A DNA stretch of 64,000 bases from Actinocatenispora rupis (GCF_016861975.1 NZ_BOMB01000038.1:80988-144987); one strand, 5' to 3'. Numbered from the stretch's first letter, positions 16,776-25,994 are shown. Numbers and translations are program-made. Notes: a model not told the origin generated them from the letters alone.

Positions 16776-17867
16776 ATGGCAACTGTCACCTACGACGCCG
16801 CTTCCCGGATCTACCCGGGTTCGACCAAGCCGGCCGTCGACGCACTCAACCTGGACATCGAGGACGGGGAGTTCCTGGTCCTCGTCGGTCCGTCCGGCTG
16901 CGGAAAGTCCACCTCGCTGCGGATGCTCGCGGGCCTGGAGGACGTGGACCGCGGCGCCATCCTGATCGACGGCAAGGACGTGTCGAACCTTCCCCCCAAG
17001 GCGCGCGACATCGCCATGGTGTTCCAGAACTACGCGCTCTACCCGCACATGACCGTCTTCGACAACATGGCGTTCGCGCTGAAGCTGCGGAAGACGCCGA
17101 AGTCGGAGATCGAGCGCCGGGTCAAGGAGGCGGCCGCGCTGCTGAACCTCCAGGAGTACCTGGACCGCAAGCCGAAGGCGCTGTCCGGCGGTCAGCGTCA
17201 GCGTGTCGCCATGGGCCGCGCGATCGTGCGTGAGCCGCAGGTCTTCCTCATGGACGAGCCGCTGTCCAACCTGGACGCCAAGCTCCGTGTGCAGACCCGT
17301 TCGCAGATCGCCGCGCTGCAGGCCCGCCTCGGCACCACCACGGTGTACGTGACGCACGACCAGACGGAGGCCCTGACCATGGGTCACCGCGTCGCCGTAC
17401 TGAAGGACGGTCTGCTCCAGCAGGTCGACACCCCGCGCAACATGTACGACAAGCCCGCGAACGTGTTCGTGGCCGGCTTCATCGGTTCGCCGGCGATGAA
17501 CATCAAGACCGTGAAGCTCGGCGACAACGGCGCCGTGCTCGGTGGGCTGGCCGTGCCGCTGACCCGCGAGGCGGTGGCGAAGGCCGGCGAGGGCGCCGAC
17601 GGCAAGGTCACGGTCGGCTTCCGGCCGGAGGACGTGCAGCTCGTGGGCGAGGGCGACGGCGGCCTGTCGATGACCGTGGACCTGGTCGAGGAGCTCGGCT
17701 CCGACGCGTACGTCTACGGCCGCGCCGACCTGGACGGTGCCGAGGAGCAGTTCGTCATCCGTACGGACGGGCGGCACACCCCGAACATGGGTGACACCGT
17801 CTACCTCAAGCCGCAGAGCACCCCGCACATCTTCAACGCCGCGACCGGCGAGCGCATCGACGGCTGA
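16776..17867 (+). CDS. msiK: Multiple-sugar ABC importer ATPase, MsiK/UgpC/MalK type
   Basis: Cytoplasmic ATPase of 363 aa that energises several sugar importers in actinomycetes. Residues 1-240 form the NBD with Walker A GPSGCGKST, signature LSGGQRQR, Walker B FLMDEPLSNLD and H-loop VYVTHDQTEA. Residues about 240-363 form the MalK-type regulatory/TOBE domain. It stands alone, without permeases, as msiK does in streptomycetes, and is the likely partner of the importer at 1-2566, which has no ATPase. GAAAGGA precedes the ATG and a strong terminator follows. TATGTT near 16681 may be the -10. Confidence 0.93.
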   Translation: MATVTYDAASRIYPGSTKPAVDALNLDIEDGEFLVLVGPSGCGKSTSLRMLAGLEDVDRGAILIDGKDVSNLPPKARDIAMVFQNYALYPHMTVFDNMAFALKLRKTPKSEIERRVKEAAALLNLQEYLDRKPKALSGGQRQRVAMGRAIVREPQVFLMDEPLSNLDAKLRVQTRSQIAALQARLGTTTVYVTHDQTEALTMGHRVAVLKDGLLQQVDTPRNMYDKPANVFVAGFIGSPAMNIKTVKLGDNGAVLGGLAVPLTREAVAKAGEGADGKVTVGFRPEDVQLVGEGDGGLSMTVDLVEELGSDAYVYGRADLDGAEEQFVIRTDGRHTPNMGDTVYLKPQSTPHIFNAATGERIDG

Positions 17868-17902
17868 CGGCCCGGGGCACCGCCCCGGCCACGTACGACG
17901 AG

Positions 17903-17935
17903 AGGGCACCGGCTTGCGGCCGGTGCCCTTTCGCT
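17903..17935 (+). terminator. Terminator after msiK
   Basis: An 11-bp perfect stem (AGGGCACCGGC at 17903-17913 and its complement at 17919-17929) with a 5-nt loop, followed by TTTCGCTGTT. This is a good rho-independent terminator and points to a well-expressed single-gene unit. Confidence 0.85.
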
Positions 17936-18077
17936 GTTCCTACTCGTTTTTCGCAGGTGCCTCGGCGCGCGCGGACGGCGACCGTACGAACCTCGACACC
18001 AACGGGAAGTGCCTGGGCGTCTCCCATTCTGCGACCGGTCCGACCGTTACGGGGCCCGTTCCGGCAAGGTTGCCGCC

Positions 18078-20780
18078 CTACTTCCGAAACTGCCAGAACT
18101 CGTACCCGCCGTCACCGGGGCAGGCCATGTACCGGTCGTTCCACTGGCAGCGGGTCAGGTCCGCGCTGACCTTGTTGAGCGACTTGTTGCTCCCCGACCG
18201 GACACCGCCGCCGCTGAGCGTCCAGTCCTGGCTGGTCGCCGAGCCGCCGGTGACCACACCGTTGGCCGTGAGTACGGTCGCGTCGTCGACCCGCGCCGCC
18301 TCGCCGCTGAAGTCCACGGCGACCTTGTCGAAGTCGTCGTCGTACACGGTGAGGTCCGGGTTGCTGTCGACGACGGTGTTGACGACGAGCCGGTCCCCCA
18401 CCGGTACGACACTGTCCAGGCCCGGCAGCGGCAGCGTCTTCACCGGCTTGTTGGCGCCGCTCGCGGCCAGCTTCAGTACGACGAGGCGGTCGGTCTTGGC
18501 CTCCGCGCCGCTGTCGGCACTGTCCGACGGCACGTGGTCCTTGACGCAGACCAGCGACTCGTCCTCGCCGCACGGGACCATCCAGTCGACCTTCCGGTTC
18601 GACGCCTCGCGGAAGCTCCACCGCGAGTTGCCCATCGCGTCCAGCCCGTACGCCCGGATGGTGTAGCCGGCGCCGCCCGTCGCGTCGATCATCGTGCCGT
18701 TGATGACCGTCTGCTGGCTGGCGTCGGTACTCATGCCGTCGCCCGTCTCGACCGTGGCCGGGTCGCCCACCACGGCACCGGTCGCCGGGTCGATCACGCG
18801 CGCCACGCCCTTGTCGTTGACCACGACGACCTTGCGGTCCACGTCCGCCCGCTCGAACGGCGACACCTGGCCGTACGGCGCGGCGTTGGCCATGTCCTCC
18901 GGGCGGCTCTCCACGTGGACGTCGCCGTACGCCTTCTTGGGGCCCCAGCGGCGCTTGCCGGTCTTCAGGTCGAGCCCGGTGACGGTGCCGTCCTGGTCGC
19001 TGTGCAGGACCACGCCCGCCTTCGACAGCACCTGGTACGAGTCGTCGTCGCTCGTCGCCGTGTCGGTCCAGGTCTTCCCCGTCTCCGGACTGACCACCAC
19101 GTACTTGCCGGGCGTGTCACCGTCCGACTGGTACTCCAGCTCGATGCCGCCGGGGTGCGCGATCGCCCACTCCTTCCAGGTGGCACCGGCGGAGTCGACC
19201 GTGGCCAGCGTCCGCGCGCCGGAGACCTTGCCGTCCAACGCGACCGACCGCACCGTCGCCTTGCCGTCGCCGTCGATGTCCGTCAGGTACGCGGTGCCGT
19301 CCACGATGCTCACGTACGCGTTGCTCGGGCTGTCCGACGCGTACTTCACCGTGCCGACCGAACGCAGCGCGTCGAACGGCCGCTCCGAGTACTTCGGCCA
19401 GAAGGTCGCGAAGCCGGCCACGACCAGCAGCACGACGGCCGCGGCGACCGCCGGGATCAGCACGACCTTCTGCCGGTACCAGCGGCGCACCGGCGGCGGC
19501 GCGAACTCCGGCATCGCCCCCGGGTACGGCCCCTGCGGCGGGTACGGTCCCGGCGGCGGGCCACCCGGCGACGTCGGCACCGCGGACACCGGACTCGACT
19601 GCCCCGGCAGCGCGCTGACCGGGATCGCACCCGTTGCCGCCGCCATCTCGTACGGCGAGCCCGGCACCGGCACCGCCTCCGTACGGTTCGGGTCGACCGC
19701 CGGTACCAGCTCGGCCAGCACTCCCTCCGCCACCGGCAGCTCCGGCTGCTCCAGTACGGTCGGGGCGATGCCGAGCTGGGCGTGCAGCATCCGCGCCACC
19801 ATCGGTACCCGGCTCGAACCGCCGACCAGGAACAGCCCGGCCAGCTGATCCGGCCGCAGGCCCACCTGCCCGATCGTCGCCTCCGTCGCCGCGACCGCCC
19901 GGGACAGCAGCGGACCGGTCAGCCGCTCCAACTCCTCCCGCGTCAGATGCACCGCCTGGTCGACGCCCGGCACCGGCACCGGCGCGGTCGTCGTCCGCGA
20001 CAGCATCTCCTTCGCGCCGCGCACGTCCTCCCAGAACAGCCGCCGGTACCGCCGGTCGGCCGTCGACGCCGGCCGCGACAGGTGCTGCCAGATCTGCGGG
20101 TGCTGGCGGCCGATCAGCTCACCGACGTGCGTCACCAGCGCCGCGTCCAGATCCAGCCCGCCGAGCCGCTCGTCACCGCCCGCGCCGACCACCGAGTATC
20201 CGTCGCCGTCGTTGCGGACCACCGCCACGTCGAGCGTGCCGCCGCCGAAGTCGAACACCGCCAGCGACGACCCCACCGGTACCGGACGCCGCATCACCTG
20301 CGCGAAGTAGCGCGCCGCGGCGATCGGCTCCGGTACCAGCCGCACCGGTGGCCACCCGGCCTGCCGTACCGCCTCGGTCAGGACGCCGCGCCGGGTCGGC
20401 CCCCACGCCGCCGGATGCGTGATCGCCGCCGGCGGCAGGAACCCGACGCTCTCCACCGCCTTCGCCGCGATCTCCCGCAACAGCGCGGCGAGCAGCTGCA
20501 CCACCGGTACTTCACGGTCACCGAGCAGTACGGACGGCTCGTCCACGCGCCGCTTCGGGTTCGGCTCGCACCGCGCCGGATCCAGCTGCGCCATCCGCTG
20601 CGCGTCCCGCCCCACGTGCAGGCGCCCCGCGTCGTCCAGGAACACCGTCGACGGCATGATCGGCTGCCCGCCGAACAACAACGGCCGCGTACGCCCGTCC
20701 GGCGACCGCACCACCGCCACCGTGTTCGACGTGCCCAGGTCGACACCGAGCGCGTACCCCTGCTGGTGCGGCGTGCTCAC
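18078..20780 (-). CDS. Hsp70-like ATPase fused through a TM helix to an extracellular beta-propeller
   Basis: A 900-aa protein. Residues 1-360 form a DnaK/actin-type ATPase: phosphate-1 loop GVDLGTSNTVAVV, phosphate-2 loop VFDFGGGTLDVAVV near 175-188, adenosine motif LFLVGGSSRVPMV near 316-328. The substrate-binding and lid domains of DnaK are missing. In their place are a Pro/Gly-rich linker (about 385-430), one TM helix (about 439-460) and about 440 residues with propeller-like repeats (VSPETGKTWTD, GLDLKTGKRRW, VIDPATGAVVG). The expected topology is ATPase inside, propeller outside. The GTG start has GGAGGGAAG upstream. No partner gene is adjacent. Function unknown; coupling an external sensor to a cytoplasmic ATPase is inference. 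Confidence 0.88.
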   Translation of the reverse strand: MSTPHQQGYALGVDLGTSNTVAVVRSPDGRTRPLLFGGQPIMPSTVFLDDAGRLHVGRDAQRMAQLDPARCEPNPKRRVDEPSVLLGDREVPVVQLLAALLREIAAKAVESVGFLPPAAITHPAAWGPTRRGVLTEAVRQAGWPPVRLVPEPIAAARYFAQVMRRPVPVGSSLAVFDFGGGTLDVAVVRNDGDGYSVVGAGGDERLGGLDLDAALVTHVGELIGRQHPQIWQHLSRPASTADRRYRRLFWEDVRGAKEMLSRTTTAPVPVPGVDQAVHLTREELERLTGPLLSRAVAATEATIGQVGLRPDQLAGLFLVGGSSRVPMVARMLHAQLGIAPTVLEQPELPVAEGVLAELVPAVDPNRTEAVPVPGSPYEMAAATGAIPVSALPGQSSPVSAVPTSPGGPPPGPYPPQGPYPGAMPEFAPPPVRRWYRQKVVLIPAVAAAVVLLVVAGFATFWPKYSERPFDALRSVGTVKYASDSPSNAYVSIVDGTAYLTDIDGDGKATVRSVALDGKVSGARTLATVDSAGATWKEWAIAHPGGIELEYQSDGDTPGKYVVVSPETGKTWTDTATSDDDSYQVLSKAGVVLHSDQDGTVTGLDLKTGKRRWGPKKAYGDVHVESRPEDMANAAPYGQVSPFERADVDRKVVVVNDKGVARVIDPATGAVVGDPATVETGDGMSTDASQQTVINGTMIDATGGAGYTIRAYGLDAMGNSRWSFREASNRKVDWMVPCGEDESLVCVKDHVPSDSADSGAEAKTDRLVVLKLAASGANKPVKTLPLPGLDSVVPVGDRLVVNTVVDSNPDLTVYDDDFDKVAVDFSGEAARVDDATVLTANGVVTGGSATSQDWTLSGGGVRSGSNKSLNKVSADLTRCQWNDRYMACPGDGGYEFWQFRK

Positions 20781-21186
20781 GGCGCTTCCCTCCGTACTCC
20801 GCGACTGCGTTGGCCCGTCCGATCGTACGAACGGATCCCAACCACCGCCGCCCGCGCCATCCGCACCCGTCACCGCGGCCCGACCCGCCACGGCCAGCAC
20901 CCACCGACTCGCGCCCAGTACCAGATTGGTTGGCACAACCCCGAACCCGCTGCACTCGTGCCGACCGGGCGAAGCGAAGCGAGCCCGCAACTCAGGTGCC
21001 GGCTGGCAAAGCGAAGCGAGCCAGCACGAGGTATCAGATTGTGGGGTCGAACAGGTTCCACGGCCGGGACGCGAGCGAGCCGGGATCCAGATGTTCGCCG
21101 GCAAGGCGGAGCGGAGCCCGTGTGCGGACGCACTCGGGCTTCGCGACAACGCCGCCGGCGGGCATCTGGGCCCGGCGCAGCGCCAC
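20781..21186. other. Intergenic region with repeated hairpins
   Basis: About 400 bp between the Hsp70-like gene and rlmB. It holds stem-loops with the same purine loop, AAGCGAAGCGA: GGGC/GCCC at 20967-20986 and GCTGGC/GCCAGC at 21002-21025. A related CCGG/CCGG element with a GACGCGAGCGAG loop is at 21064-21083. No protein-coding frame is supported. The region resembles a small REP-type array. Confidence 0.6.
20967..21083. repeat. Array of short stem-loops with a conserved purine-rich loop
   Basis: Three stem-loops within about 120 bp have different stems but related 12-nt loops (GAAGCGAAGCGA, AAAGCGAAGCGA, GACGCGAGCGAG). Stems of differing sequence around a constant loop argue for selected structure rather than chance. 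Similar loop sequence recurs near 700-790. Confidence 0.5.
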
Positions 21187-22242
21187 CTACGAACCGCGGC
21201 GGCGGGAGATTTCGGCCAGGGCGACGGCGGTGGCGACGGACGCGTTGAGCGATTCGATCGCGGTGGCGATCGGGATGGCGACGCGCATGTCGCAGGTTTC
21301 GCCGACGAGGCGGGACAGGCCGCGGCCTTCGGAGCCGACGACGAGGACGACGGGGTCGACGGCGGCTTCGAGTTCGTACAGCGGGATCTCGCCGTCGGCG
21401 TCGAGGCCGATGGCGAGGAAGCCGGCGTCCTGGCACTGTTTGATCGCCCGGGTCATGTTGGTGATCTGGGCGACGGGGAGCCGGGCGGCGGCGCCGGCGG
21501 ACGTACGCCAGGCGGTGGCGGTCATGCCGGCGGAACGCCGGGACGGCAGGAACACGCCCTGCGCGCCGAACGCGGCGGCGGACCGCACGATGGCGCCGAG
21601 GTTGCGCGGGTCGGTGACCCCGTCGAGCGCGACGAGCAGCGGCGCGGGCGATTCGGTGGACGCGGCGATCAGGTCCTCGAACGGCTCGTACTCGTACGGC
21701 GGGACCTGGACGCCGATGCCCTGGTGCAGCACGCCGCCGGTGAGCCGGTCGAGTTCGGCGCGGCTCACCTCCATGATGGCGATGCCCCGGTCCCCGGCCG
21801 TACGCACGGCTTCGATGGTGCGTTCGTCCAGCTCGATGCCCTGCGCCACGTACAGCGCGGTGACGGGGATGTGCGCGCGCAGCGCCTCGACGACGGGGTT
21901 ACGGCCGACGAGCAGTTCGGGTGCGTCCTTCGCGGCGGCGGACCGGCGGCCGGGTGCGACGCGCGGCCCGGACCGGCCGCTCGCGGCGGGCTTGCGCTGG
22001 CCGGCCTTGGGCGCGTGGCCCTCGGCCGCGGCCTTGCGCCGCTCCTTCTCCTGCTTCCACGCCGTACGCTTCGGCAGCTCCTCGCCCTCGCCGGGGCTGA
22101 ACTTCTTGTGCCACGGCCGCTCGTCCGCGGGCAGCGTCCGGCCGCGGCCGGCGAGGGACTGCTTGCCCTTGCCGCCGGAGCCGACGGAGCGGTCCTTCTT
22201 CGAGGACGTGCGCCGATTGCGTCGTTGCGAGTTGCCGGGCAT
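21187..22242 (-). CDS. rlmB: 23S rRNA (guanosine-2'-O)-methyltransferase RlmB, SpoU family
   Basis: A 351-aa SPOUT methyltransferase that modifies 23S rRNA in the peptidyl-transferase region. Residues 1-105 are a long basic, low-complexity extension common in actinobacterial members. Then comes a substrate-binding domain (LLVGRNPVVEALR) and the SPOUT domain with motif 1 LDGVTDPRNLGAIVRSA, motif 2 VVGSEGRGLSRL and motif 3 IPIATAIESLNASVA. The ATG shares one base with the cysS stop (TGATG), the widely conserved cysS-rlmB pairing. Confidence 0.95.
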   Translation of the reverse strand: MPGNSQRRNRRTSSKKDRSVGSGGKGKQSLAGRGRTLPADERPWHKKFSPGEGEELPKRTAWKQEKERRKAAAEGHAPKAGQRKPAASGRSGPRVAPGRRSAAAKDAPELLVGRNPVVEALRAHIPVTALYVAQGIELDERTIEAVRTAGDRGIAIMEVSRAELDRLTGGVLHQGIGVQVPPYEYEPFEDLIAASTESPAPLLVALDGVTDPRNLGAIVRSAAAFGAQGVFLPSRRSAGMTATAWRTSAGAAARLPVAQITNMTRAIKQCQDAGFLAIGLDADGEIPLYELEAAVDPVVLVVGSEGRGLSRLVGETCDMRVAIPIATAIESLNASVATAVALAEISRRRGS

Positions 22243-23666
22243 CAGGAGCTACCGTCCGTCGTGTCGTCCGCGAGTGTCCACCGTGGACCGTGCGGGGTGT
22301 CCTCGATCAGTACGCCGGCCTGTTTGAGCTGGTCGCGCACCGCGTCGGCGGTGGACCAGTCGCGGCCGGCGCGGGCCTGTTCGCGCCGCTCCAGGGCGTG
22401 CGCGACCAGTTTGTCCACAGTGGACCGAAGGTCGTCGCTGGCCGCCTCCCGCCACAGCGTGGACAGCGGGTCCAGGCCGAGCAACCCGAGCATCCCGCGT
22501 ACGCCGGCCAGCGCGCCCGCCACCGCCGTCCGGTCACCGGACGCCAGCGCGGCGTTGCCGTCCCGTACGACCTCGTGCAGGGCGGCGAACGCGCGCGGCG
22601 TGTTCAGGTCGTCGTCCATGGCGGTCACGAAGTCGGCGCACACCGGGCCCGGGTCGACCACCCCGACCTGCTCCACGGCGCGCTGCACGAACCCCTCCAC
22701 CCGCCGGTACGCCGCGGCCGACTCCTCCAACGCCTCGTACGAGAAGTCGATGACGGAGCGGTAGTGCGGGGCGGCCAGGTAGTAGCGCAGCTCGGCGGGG
22801 CGGATGCCGTGCGCGGCCAGCTCGGGCAGGCCGACCACGTTGCCGATCGACTTGCTCATCTTCTCGCCGGCCATGTTGAGCGGACCGTTGTGCACCCAGA
22901 AGCGCGCGAAGCCGAACCCGGCGGCCTTCGACTGGGCCACCTCGTTCTCGTGGTGCGGGAACTGGATGTCCCGGCCACCGCCGTGGATGTCGAACTCCTC
23001 GCCCAGGTACCGCCAGGTCATGGCCGAGCACTCGATGTGCCAGCCGGGCCGGCCGCGCCCCCACGGGGACGGCCAGTACGCGTCCTGCGGCTCGGTCGGC
23101 TTGACGCCCTTCCACAGCGCGAAGTCGAGCGGGTTGCGCTTGTCCGGCGCGGGTGGCTCGGACGACTGGCGGCGCATCTCGTCGGGCTTCTGCCCGGACA
23201 GCGCGCCGTACTCCGGCCACGAGGAGACGTCGAAGTAGACCTCGCCGGCGTCCGTCACGTACGCGTGGCCGCGGTCGATGAGGCGCTGGATCAGCTCGTG
23301 CATCTCCGGGATGTGCCCGGTGGCGCGCGGCTCGTAGGTCGGCAGCTCGACCCCGACCGCGTCGTACGCGTCGTCGAGGAGCCGCTCGTTCCGGTACGCG
23401 ATCGACCAGTACGGAACGCCCTCGTCGAGGGCACGCTTCAGCACCTTGTCGTCGATGTCCGTGATGTTACGAATGAACCGGACGGCCAGCCCCCGGTACT
23501 CCAGCCACCGGCGCAGCACGTCGTAGTTGACGCCGGACCGGAGGTGGCCGATGTGCGGTGGGCTCTGCACGGTGACACCACACAGGTAGATCCCGGCCTT
23601 GCCGGGTTCCCGCGGGACGAAGTCCCGCACCGAGCGGGTCGCGGTGTCGTAAAGCTGCAGGCTCAC
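22242..23666 (-). CDS. cysS: Cysteinyl-tRNA synthetase
   Basis: Class I synthetase of 474 aa that charges tRNA-Cys. The HIGH motif is in PHIGHLRSG near residue 38 and KMSKS is in GEKMSKSIGN. Zinc ligands are consistent with Cys29 (YLCGVTVQ), Cys in HIECSAM and the FPHHENE segment. The GTG at 23666 was chosen because a TACGCT box ends 6 nt upstream and it gives the family N-terminus; longer frames would run into the DnaA-box region. It is divergent from the IclR-type gene. Confidence 0.96.
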   Translation of the reverse strand: MSLQLYDTATRSVRDFVPREPGKAGIYLCGVTVQSPPHIGHLRSGVNYDVLRRWLEYRGLAVRFIRNITDIDDKVLKRALDEGVPYWSIAYRNERLLDDAYDAVGVELPTYEPRATGHIPEMHELIQRLIDRGHAYVTDAGEVYFDVSSWPEYGALSGQKPDEMRRQSSEPPAPDKRNPLDFALWKGVKPTEPQDAYWPSPWGRGRPGWHIECSAMTWRYLGEEFDIHGGGRDIQFPHHENEVAQSKAAGFGFARFWVHNGPLNMAGEKMSKSIGNVVGLPELAAHGIRPAELRYYLAAPHYRSVIDFSYEALEESAAAYRRVEGFVQRAVEQVGVVDPGPVCADFVTAMDDDLNTPRAFAALHEVVRDGNAALASGDRTAVAGALAGVRGMLGLLGLDPLSTLWREAASDDLRSTVDKLVAHALERREQARAGRDWSTADAVRDQLKQAGVLIEDTPHGPRWTLADDTTDGSS

Positions 23667-23709
23667 CCTGAAAGCGTAACGGCACGTGCGCGCGCTGCCT
23701 GCCCTGCCC

Positions 23710-23774
23710 TGTGGACAACGCCGCGGGAAGCGACGCCGGCCTGTGGACAACCGGTAAGGTCCCGCTGTGGACAA
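23710..23774 (+). promoter_or_regulatory. Cluster of three DnaA boxes (TGTGGACAA)
   Basis: Three identical copies of TGTGGACAA at 23710-23718, 23742-23750 and 23766-23774, all in the same orientation. This is the exact complement of the actinobacterial DnaA box TTGTCCACA. The third copy includes the GTG start of the IclR-type gene. The cluster lies in the cysS/IclR divergent promoter region, not next to dnaA or dnaN, so it is more likely a DnaA-binding regulatory or titration site than an origin. Confidence 0.65.
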
Positions 23775-24408
23775 GCCCGCGGAGACGGCGCAGACCCTCG
23801 ACCGGGGGCTGCGGCTGCTGTCGCTCGTCGCCGAGCACCCGGAGGGCGTGTCGGTGTCCAGCGCCGCCGAGTACCTCGGGGTCGGCCGTACCGTCGTCTA
23901 CCGGCTGGCCGCCACCCTCGCCGCGCACGGCCTGCTCCGCCGCGAACCCGGCGGCCCGCTCCGCCTCGGCATCGGCGTACTCGCGCTCGCCCGGCACGCG
24001 CAGCCGCTGCTCGCCGGCGCCGCCCTGCCCGTACTCCGGCTGCTGGCCGACGACCTGGGTGCCACCGCGCACCTGACCGTGGAGGACGCCGGGGAGGCGC
24101 TGGCGCTGCTCGTGGTCGAGCCGTCCTGGACGACGCTGCACGTCGCGTACCGGACGGGCTCACGGCATCCGCTGGACGCCGCGGCCGGCGGGCTCGCCAT
24201 CCTCGCCGGCCGCCGCGGCGAACGCGGCTGGACCACGTCCGCCGGCGGCTTCCAGTCCGGCGCGTACGGCGTGGCCGCTCCCGTACTCGACATCGACGGG
24301 CTCACCGCCAGCGTCGGCGTGGTCACCCTCGGCCCGCTGGACGAGAACACCGCCGGCCCCCGCGTACGACGGGCCGCGGACGACCTGGCCGCCGCGCTCG
24401 CCCCGTGA
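23767..24408 (+). CDS. IclR-family transcriptional regulator
   Basis: A 213-aa regulator. Residues about 9-65 form a winged helix (TLDRGLRLLSLVAEHPEGVS then YLGVGRTVVYRLAATLAAHG). The C-terminal effector domain is shortened relative to the usual 250 aa or so, with motif ASVGVVTLGPL near its end. A TAAGGT box ends 6 nt before the GTG, so a leaderless mRNA is likely, and DnaA boxes overlap the promoter and start. The effector is unknown. It converges with fumC. Confidence 0.85.
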   Translation: MDKPAETAQTLDRGLRLLSLVAEHPEGVSVSSAAEYLGVGRTVVYRLAATLAAHGLLRREPGGPLRLGIGVLALARHAQPLLAGAALPVLRLLADDLGATAHLTVEDAGEALALLVVEPSWTTLHVAYRTGSRHPLDAAAGGLAILAGRRGERGWTTSAGGFQSGAYGVAAPVLDIDGLTASVGVVTLGPLDENTAGPRVRRAADDLAAALAP

Positions 24409-24442
24409 GGGCGGCGCGCACCGGCACGCCGCCCGCCACCAG

Positions 24443-25831
24443 CTACGGGTGCGTCATCGACAGGACGTCGAGTACCTGGTCGAGCTGCTCCTCGGTGAGC
24501 TTCCCGGACGCCACGTGCCCCCGCTCGATCACGACCTGCCGGATCGTCTTGCGCTCCTTGAGGGCCTGCTTCGCGATCGCCGCCCCCTCCTCGTACCCGA
24601 TGTAGCGGTTGAGCGGGGTGACGATCGACGGCGACGACTCCGCGTACTCCCGGCACCGGTCGACGTTCGCCGTGATGCCGGCGACGCAGCGGTCGGCGAG
24701 CAGGCGCGACACGTTCGACAGCAGCCGGACGGACTCCAGGATGTTGACGGCGATGACCGGAAGCATGACGTTCAGCTCGAAGTCGCCGAGCGTCCCGCCG
24801 AACGCGACGGTCGCGTCGTTGCCGATCACCTGGGCGACGACCTGGCGTACGGCCTCGGGGAGGACCGGGTTCACCTTGCCCGGCATGATCGACGAGCCGG
24901 GCTGGAGGTCCGGCAGCGCGATCTCGCCGAGACCCGCGCGCGGGCCCGAGCCCATCCAGCGCAGATCGTTCACGATCTTGTACAACCCGGCCGCGATCGT
25001 ACGCAGCTGGCCGGACGTCTCGATCAGGCCGTCCCGCGCGCCCTGCGCCTCGAAGTGGTCGCGCGCCTCGGTCAGCGGCAGCCCGGTCGCGGCCGCCAGC
25101 TCCTCGATCACCCGCGCCGAGAACCCGGCCGGCGTGTTGATCCCCGTACCGACCGCGGTGCCGCCCAGCGGCAGCTCCGCCAGCCGCGGCAGCGACGCGT
25201 TCAGCCGCTCCACCCCGTACCGCACCTGCGCCGCGTACCCGGCGAACTCCTGGCCCAGGGTCACCGGCGTGGCGTCCATCAGGTGCGTCCGGCCCGACTT
25301 CACGACCTCGGCGAACTCCTTCGCCTTGGCCTCCAGCGTCGTCGCCAGGTGCTCCAGCGCCGGTACGAGGTCGCCGGTGACGGCGGCGGTCGCGGCGACG
25401 TGGATCGACGACGGGAACACGTCGTTCGACGACTGCGACGCGTTCACGTGGTCGTTCGGGTGTACGGGCCTGCCCAGGCGCTCGGTGGCGAGCGTGGCGA
25501 GTACCTCGTTGGTGTTCATGTTGGACGAGGTGCCGGAGCCGGTCTGGAACACGTCGATCGGGAACTCGGCGTCCCACCGGCCGTCGACGACCTCGGCCGC
25601 GGCAGACCGGATCGCCTCGGCCACGTCGGCGTCGACCACGCCCAGCTCGGCGTTGACCGTCGCGGCGGCGGCCTTGATCTGCGCCAACGCCGCGATGTGC
25701 GCGTGCTCCAAGGTACGGCCGGAGATCGGGAAGTTCTCCACCGCGCGCTGGGTCTGCGCCCGCCACTTCGCCCGGGCCGGCACCCGGACCTCGCCCATCG
25801 TGTCGTGCTCGATCCTGTACTCGTCACTCAC
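24443..25831 (-). CDS. fumC: Class II fumarate hydratase
   Basis: Iron-independent fumarase of the TCA cycle (fumarate to malate), 462 aa. It has the superfamily signature [11 protein letters not shown], plus [25 protein letters not shown] and the catalytic-His region [16 protein letters not shown]. The GTG start is supported by GGAGG 7 nt upstream. A short leader ORF of repeat origin ends across this start. Confidence 0.95.
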   Translation of the reverse strand: MSDEYRIEHDTMGEVRVPARAKWRAQTQRAVENFPISGRTLEHAHIAALAQIKAAAATVNAELGVVDADVAEAIRSAAAEVVDGRWDAEFPIDVFQTGSGTSSNMNTNEVLATLATERLGRPVHPNDHVNASQSSNDVFPSSIHVAATAAVTGDLVPALEHLATTLEAKAKEFAEVVKSGRTHLMDATPVTLGQEFAGYAAQVRYGVERLNASLPRLAELPLGGTAVGTGINTPAGFSARVIEELAAATGLPLTEARDHFEAQGARDGLIETSGQLRTIAAGLYKIVNDLRWMGSGPRAGLGEIALPDLQPGSSIMPGKVNPVLPEAVRQVVAQVIGNDATVAFGGTLGDFELNVMLPVIAVNILESVRLLSNVSRLLADRCVAGITANVDRCREYAESSPSIVTPLNRYIGYEEGAAIAKQALKERKTIRQVVIERGHVASGKLTEEQLDQVLDVLSMTHP

Positions 25832-25922
25832 GGCCGGCCTCCACTCCGCTGCGGCCAGCCGCGGGGCACGAGGACCCTGTGTCCCCGAACCGCTGCACTC
25901 CGCTGCGCTGCATTCCGCTCAT
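25824..25922 (-). CDS. Short repeat-rich leader ORF overlapping the fumC start
   Basis: A 32-aa frame starting at ATG 25922 with GGGAAG upstream and ending 8 bp inside fumC. The DNA contains AGCGGAGTG three times and gives peptide repeats MQRSGVQR and RSGVEAG. It resembles the leader ORF at 635-796 in being repeat-derived and overlapping the next start. Translation is not proven; it may only be a coupling device or repeat debris. Confidence 0.3.
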   Translation of the reverse strand: MSGMQRSGVQRFGDTGSSCPAAGRSGVEAGRE

Positions 25923-25994
25923 GCCGCCATCTTCCCGCGCGTGGGAATCGCCCGGACGCCGCCCCCTGCGTACCCACGGCACGAACGGAAACGG

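Noticed and set aside
18009..21248. A 1079-codon plus-strand open frame
   Set aside because: It is antisense to the Hsp70-like gene and continues into hairpin-rich intergenic DNA. It has no domain or codon support.
23667..23766. Replication origin suggested by three DnaA boxes
   Set aside because: There is no dnaA, dnaN or gyr gene nearby, no AT-rich unwinding stretch, and only three boxes, far fewer than an actinobacterial origin.
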